Below, piece by piece: positions 60,746 to 64,000 of a stretch of 64,000 nt of DNA. The first letter of the stretch is position 1. Each line of letters opens with the position of its first letter. The translations under genes were made by a program, and so were the position numbers. The stretch is from Fervidicoccus fontis Kam940. GTDB taxonomy: Archaea > Thermoproteota > Thermoprotei_A > Sulfolobales > Fervidicoccaceae. Location: contig NC_017461.1 of assembly GCF_000258425.1 (NCBI RefSeq), positions 744,001 through 808,000 on the forward strand, in the 5' to 3' direction. The notes under the pieces are model-generated. The model was not told the origin of the DNA. It did not search any database and was given only the letters and a program-made list of their open reading frames with translations.

Positions 60746-61084
60746 TTGTCACTAATTAATGAATTTCAAGAAAAAATGCCTGGAGAAGTATTAGTAAAGT
60801 TTAAAGACATGCTTTACAAAGAAGCAGAAGAAACAAAAAAGCAAGCTCTTTCTACTATTAAACTCTCTATCGAAGTCTATAAGGATGGAGAAAAGGAACT
60901 TGCATTAGTCGTATTAAAAGAGAGCATGAGAATAGCTAAAAGCTATCTTGAATTAATGGATAAGCTAGATGCAGATAAGGACACTGCGATCTCAATAATA
61001 ACAGCTATTGAAGAAATAGAGGAGCTGATGAATCAAAATGAAAAAGTCTCATACATTTATGATATCTACAATGAATTACAATAA
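60746..61084 (+). CDS. Helical protein of unknown function
   Basis: No family is recognised. The 112-residue product is acidic and almost wholly helical (EFQEKMPGEVLVKFKDMLYK, then long heptad-like stretches to the end), similar in pattern to a short helical bundle. A TTG at 60746 lies 7 nt after GGAGGT; the longer frame starts inside that element. It is divergent from hxlB and precedes a 324-bp gap, so it is probably single. Confidence 0.6.
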   Translation: MSLINEFQEKMPGEVLVKFKDMLYKEAEETKKQALSTIKLSIEVYKDGEKELALVVLKESMRIAKSYLELMDKLDADKDTAISIITAIEEIEELMNQNEKVSYIYDIYNELQ

Positions 61085-61408
61085 ACAACTTTTATTTCTA
61101 TTTTTAACGTTGGGAATAACATAGTAATTTTATAGCTTAAAGCAACGTCATTTATAGCGGAAAAGAAGCCTGATAAGTTCTTAAAAATATATGTTTCAAA
61201 TATAAATGTATACCGGTTTTTAAATAATTCCTAAATTCTTATAAAAAGGAGATAAAGCAAAACAAAGAGTTTTGGAAGTGTTCAGAGTATTAATAAAAAA
61301 TTAATATTAATCAATATTCTAAAATATTTTTAAAAAATTAAACTACTGAGCTATAATTTTCTATAGTTATCTTCTCTTTTCTTCCATTAGTACTCACTTT
61401 ATCATAGC
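61085..61408. other. AT-rich gap without a visible gene
   Basis: I see no open frame with a ribosome site, no tRNA-like fold, no repeat and no TnpB-type hairpin in this 324-bp stretch. TTATAAAAAGGAG near 61240 resembles a Shine-Dalgarno but no conserved frame follows. Confidence 0.5.
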
Positions 61409-62422
61409 TTAATAGAAACCTGGTTTTCTCACGTTTACAACTTCCTTATTTACAAGATCTGGAGGCACTCTACCATTAAGAAACTCTATTAAATTAGTTG
61501 CAACTTTCATTGCCATTCCATTTCTTGCTTCATGAGTAGCACTTCCGATGTGAGGTACTATAACAACATTATTAAGTTTTGTTAGCTCATGATTTGAAGG
61601 AAGCGGTTCTGATTCAAACACATCTAGTCCTGCACCAGCTATCCATCCTTCCTTTAATGCTTTAACGAGAGCTTGCGTATCAATGATTGGCCCTCTAGCC
61701 ACATTTATTATATATGCAGTCTTCTTCATTCTCTTGAGCCTTTCTTCATTAATTAAATGATACGTTGATTTATTGAGATCTGTATGTATTGAAACTACAT
61801 CGCTCTTCTCAAGAAGCTCCTCTAAACTTGCATATTGTGCATTCAATCTTTTCTCTTCTTCAGGTGGCAACTTATTTACATCATAATATAATATATTCAT
61901 TTCAAAACCTAATGCACGCTGGGCAACGGCCCTTCCAATTCTCCCCATTCCAATTATTCCCAGAGTCTTTCCCTTCAATTCCATTCCTAAAAGCATTAAT
62001 GGGTGCCATCCAGTTCTAGATCTCTCCCAGCTTCCATCTCTAACAAATTTATCTGCCTCTACAATTCTTCTAGTTATAGCTAAAATCAAGGCAAAAGTGA
62101 GATCTGCAGTTGAGTCTGTAAGAACTCCTGGTGTATTCGTAACGTAAACTCCCTTCTTGGTTGCATAGCTTAAATCTATATTGTCATATCCTACTGCATA
62201 TTGGCTAATTATCTTTAAGTTTTTCGCCTTATCAAGCAATTCTGCATCAATTTTATCTGTAAGCAAAGATACAAGCCCATCAATATTTTTGACTTTTTCT
62301 AATAGGATCTCTCTTGGCGGTGCCCAATATTCTGGCCAAACTTCTACTTCAAAATATTTTTTTATAAGTTCTAAGCCTACAGAAGGTATTTCCCTTGTAA
62401 TGTATACTCTTGGTTTTGACAA
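61409..62422 (-). CDS. gyaR: D-2-hydroxyacid dehydrogenase (glyoxylate reductase-like)
   Basis: The 337-residue product has the family plan: [20 protein letters not shown] near 150-170 binds NAD(P), and the catalytic Arg ([10 protein letters not shown] near 242), Glu ([11 protein letters not shown] near 268) and His ([12 protein letters not shown] near 295) are all present. The pattern is closest to archaeal glyoxylate/hydroxypyruvate reductases. TTG start follows GTGAT. It stands alone, divergent from the region of the Orc1 gene. Confidence 0.92.
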   Translation of the reverse strand: MSKPRVYITREIPSVGLELIKKYFEVEVWPEYWAPPREILLEKVKNIDGLVSLLTDKIDAELLDKAKNLKIISQYAVGYDNIDLSYATKKGVYVTNTPGVLTDSTADLTFALILAITRRIVEADKFVRDGSWERSRTGWHPLMLLGMELKGKTLGIIGMGRIGRAVAQRALGFEMNILYYDVNKLPPEEEKRLNAQYASLEELLEKSDVVSIHTDLNKSTYHLINEERLKRMKKTAYIINVARGPIIDTQALVKALKEGWIAGAGLDVFESEPLPSNHELTKLNNVVIVPHIGSATHEARNGMAMKVATNLIEFLNGRVPPDLVNKEVVNVRKPGFY

Positions 62423-62489
62423 AGTACATCACTATGATTTTTTTCATATCGAAAATATTTAAAATTTTAAAGTATATATTCTCAATATG

Positions 62490-62523
62490 TCTGACCTTCT
62501 CCCGCCCTAAACGGGTGAGGCTT
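62490..62523 (-). repeat. Solitary IS605/TnpB-type 3'-end hairpin near orc1
   Basis: The minus strand reads AAGCCTCACCCGTTTAGGGC followed by GGGAGAAGGTCAGA, close to the copy at 45304-45340. The 6-bp stem and GTCAGA end are the closing signature of IS605/IS1341-type elements. No tnpB gene is attached. It lies 95 bp before the Orc1/Cdc6 start. Confidence 0.5.
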
Positions 62524-62617
62524 ATCGTTATCTGTCAAATAACTTTTTAATCCAAAGAAGCTTTAATTTTTAAAAGGAAATGCTTTTATTTCTACTGGAA
62601 TGTGAAAGGTGTTGAAA

Positions 62618-63832
62618 TTGCAAAATGAGGACTTTCTTGATGAGGTTTTCAAAAGCATCAAGAGAGCATCGATATTTCTCGATAGAGATAAGCTAACACC
62701 GGACTATGTTCCTGAAAACCTACCATTTAGAGAAGAACAAATTAAAAAAATTGCTTCTATCCTTGCACAGGCTTTAAGAAATTCCAGACCGAACAATATT
62801 TTCACATATGGTCTAACAGGTACAGGAAAAACTGCAGTCGTTAAATTAGTGACGAAAAAACTTCAAGAAAGAGCAGTAGAATTAAAACTGCCTATACAAA
62901 CAGTGTATGTAAATTGCAGACAAAGAGATACAAGTTATAGAGTTCTTGCAGATATAATAGAAAGTTTGGGCGGACACGTTCCATTTACTGGATTAAGTCT
63001 TGCAGAGTTATATAGAAGGCTGATTTCTAAGCTTGAAAGTTTGGGCGGAAGATTTATTGTAATTTTAGATGAAATCGATTTTATAATAAAGAAACAAGGT
63101 GATGATCTGCTCTATAAATTAACTAGGATAAATGAAGAACTTAAAAATAGCTCTTTAAGCATGATCGGGATTACTAATGATCTTAACTTCATTGATAATT
63201 TGGACCCTCGTATAAGAAGTAGCTTAGGAGAGGAGGAAATTGTCTTTCCTCCGTACAATGCACTACAATTGAAGAGCATTCTCGAAGATAGAGCAAAAAT
63301 TGCTTTCAGAACTGGTGCTTTAGATGAGGGAGTAATTGATCTCTGCGCTGCTTTAGCCGCAAGAGAGCACGGCGATGCTCGGAAGGCTCTAGATTTGCTA
63401 CGAGTTGCAGGAGAAATAGCTGAAAGAGAAGGAGATGAGAAGGTTAGAAAAGAACATGTTGAAAAAGCGAGAAAAGAACTAGAAAAGGACAAAGTATATG
63501 AGGTCGTTTCAACCCTTCCTTTACATGCAAAGCTAATATTAGCCTCTATAGTAGATTTAACTCGAAGAGGAAAAGATTCTGCTACAACTGGTGAGATCTT
63601 CGTTGAATACTCAAAAAAGACGTCAGAGTTGAGACTTGAAACTTTAACACAAAGGAGAGTAACAGATATAATAAGCGAACTAGATATGATGGGGCTTGTA
63701 AGTGCTAGAGTTATCAGCAGAGGAAGATATGGAAAAACTAAAGTTGTAAAACTAATAGCAAACTTGAATACAGTGCTCAATGCATTAAAGGATGATGAAA
63801 TTTTGGAGTCAGTGGTAGATGTTGATAAATAA
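62618..63832 (+). CDS. Orc1/Cdc6 replication initiator
   Basis: The 404-residue product has the Orc1/Cdc6 AAA core: Walker A YGLTGTGKTAVVK near residue 63, Walker B FIVILDEIDFI near 148, sensor 1 GITNDL, and sensor 2 in AAREHGDARKALDLLRVAGE near 250. A winged helix (about 300-395, TTGEIFVEYSKKTS...RGRYGKTKVVKL) binds the origin. The TTG at 62618 lies 6 nt after AAGGTG. Archaeal orc1/cdc6 genes are often near an origin. One weak mini-ORB-like match (TTCTACTGGAATGTGAAAGG) overlaps the start region. Confidence 0.94.
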   Translation: MQNEDFLDEVFKSIKRASIFLDRDKLTPDYVPENLPFREEQIKKIASILAQALRNSRPNNIFTYGLTGTGKTAVVKLVTKKLQERAVELKLPIQTVYVNCRQRDTSYRVLADIIESLGGHVPFTGLSLAELYRRLISKLESLGGRFIVILDEIDFIIKKQGDDLLYKLTRINEELKNSSLSMIGITNDLNFIDNLDPRIRSSLGEEEIVFPPYNALQLKSILEDRAKIAFRTGALDEGVIDLCAALAAREHGDARKALDLLRVAGEIAEREGDEKVRKEHVEKARKELEKDKVYEVVSTLPLHAKLILASIVDLTRRGKDSATTGEIFVEYSKKTSELRLETLTQRRVTDIISELDMMGLVSARVISRGRYGKTKVVKLIANLNTVLNALKDDEILESVVDVDK

Positions 63833-64000
63833 AATTGCAATAGGAATAGATGATGGTCATTTTGAAAAGGGAAAAAACAAAAACACTGTAATCGTGGGAG
63901 TTAAGTTTAACGGATTCAATCCTGTTAGTGCTTTCATAAGGAAAATTGGTGTTGATAGGACAGATGCCACAGAAAGAGGGATAGAGCTTATTCAAAGTGC
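63819..64000 (+). CDS. DUF99-family protein, 5' part only
   Basis: The frame opens at ATG 63819 or TTG 63822, inside the last codons of orc1/cdc6, and runs off the window. Residues begin MLINKIAIGIDDGHFEKGK, then TVIVGVKFNGFNPVSAFIRK and DRTDATERGIELIQS, which match the start of the archaeal DUF99 family (also called endonuclease dU). Members are often placed by replication or repair genes. The C-terminus is outside the window. Confidence 0.78.
   Translation, partial: MLINKIAIGIDDGHFEKGKNKNTVIVGVKFNGFNPVSAFIRKIGVDRTDATERGIELIQS

Noticed and set aside
63112-63840. Long minus-strand open frame of 242 codons opposite orc1/cdc6
   Set aside because: It is Ser/Leu/Phe-rich, as expected from the reverse of a Glu/Lys/Arg-rich gene, and it has no motif or ribosome site. 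The Orc1 reading has all family motifs.

Overview
The window looks like part of a chromosome from a hyperthermophilic crenarchaeon (Thermoproteota, Thermoprotei). It is AT-rich, and the evidence for this placement is a Cren7-type chromatin protein, the mre11-rad50-nurA-herA repair operon, archaeal translation and ribosome-biogenesis factors (aIF1A, RIO1, KH/Dim2-like protein, ABCE1, NMD3, aIF2-beta, NOG1), TFE, aMBF1, PAN, Orc1/Cdc6, glycerol-1-phosphate dehydrogenase, a Tes-like tetraether synthase, an archaeal-type RNase P RNA and C/D-box sRNAs. Many genes start with TTG or GTG a few bases after a GGTGA or GGAGG Shine-Dalgarno element. I do not name a species. No CRISPR array, virus or complete insertion sequence is visible.

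Layout. 1-5.9 kb: a partial tRNA-Val, a ModE/LysR-type regulator, a threonine-synthase-like protein that lacks its catalytic lysine and carries a winged helix, an M29 aminopeptidase, a candidate C/D sRNA and a CDF metal exporter. 5.9-14 kb: Cren7, the end-resection operon mre11-rad50-nurA-herA with a YdjM-like membrane protein behind it, and a ferredoxin. 14-21.4 kb: decayed mobile DNA, FeoB, a HAD protein, mevalonate kinase with a TctA-like permease, a PPC-domain protein and a DsrE-like protein. 21.4-28.2 kb: TiaS, a stand-alone RAM domain, beta-RFAP synthase, Tsr3, a possible Cgi121, a PRTase, a ubiquitin-like MoaD/SAMP protein, S17e and a SagB-type nitroreductase. 28.2-35.4 kb: a micro-ORF made almost only of Glu and Trp, RNase P RNA, then a dense translation and ribosome-assembly block on both strands with an embedded C/D-box sRNA. 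35.7-42.7 kb: PAN; the overlapping operon aMBF1-HflX-Trm56-TFE-C5 methyltransferase; glycerol-1-phosphate dehydrogenase and a divergent SDR. 42.7-50.6 kb: TnpB scars, asparagine synthetase, tRNA-Thr, an MFS transporter, a kinase-like protein, a PAC2 protein, AspRS and two regulator-like genes. 50.6-57.1 kb: coenzyme A synthesis (CoaBC, pantoate kinase, phosphopantothenate synthetase), rubrerythrin, an autoantigen-p27-family protein, Tes-like radical SAM and a THUMP protein. 57.1-64 kb: a phosphohexomutase, a cysteine-rich small protein, an AIR-synthase/HypE-like protein, 6-phospho-3-hexuloisomerase, a hydroxyacid dehydrogenase, Orc1/Cdc6 and a partial DUF99 gene.

The strongest points for a second look are: (i) a canonical C/D-box sRNA whose C box contains the stop codon of the KH-domain ribosome-assembly gene and which lies just before ABCE1; (ii) RIO1 and HflX reading frames whose only start-like codon upstream of the conserved N-terminus is CTG; (iii) the apparently dead threonine-synthase fold fused to a DNA-binding-type domain; (iv) a ribosome-site-equipped 30-residue Glu/Trp micro-ORF beside RNase P RNA; (v) an orphan C5 methyltransferase in the TFE operon; (vi) at least five isolated TnpB/IS605-type 3' ends with no tnpB gene in the window; (vii) a small protein with a twin CX3CX3C motif.
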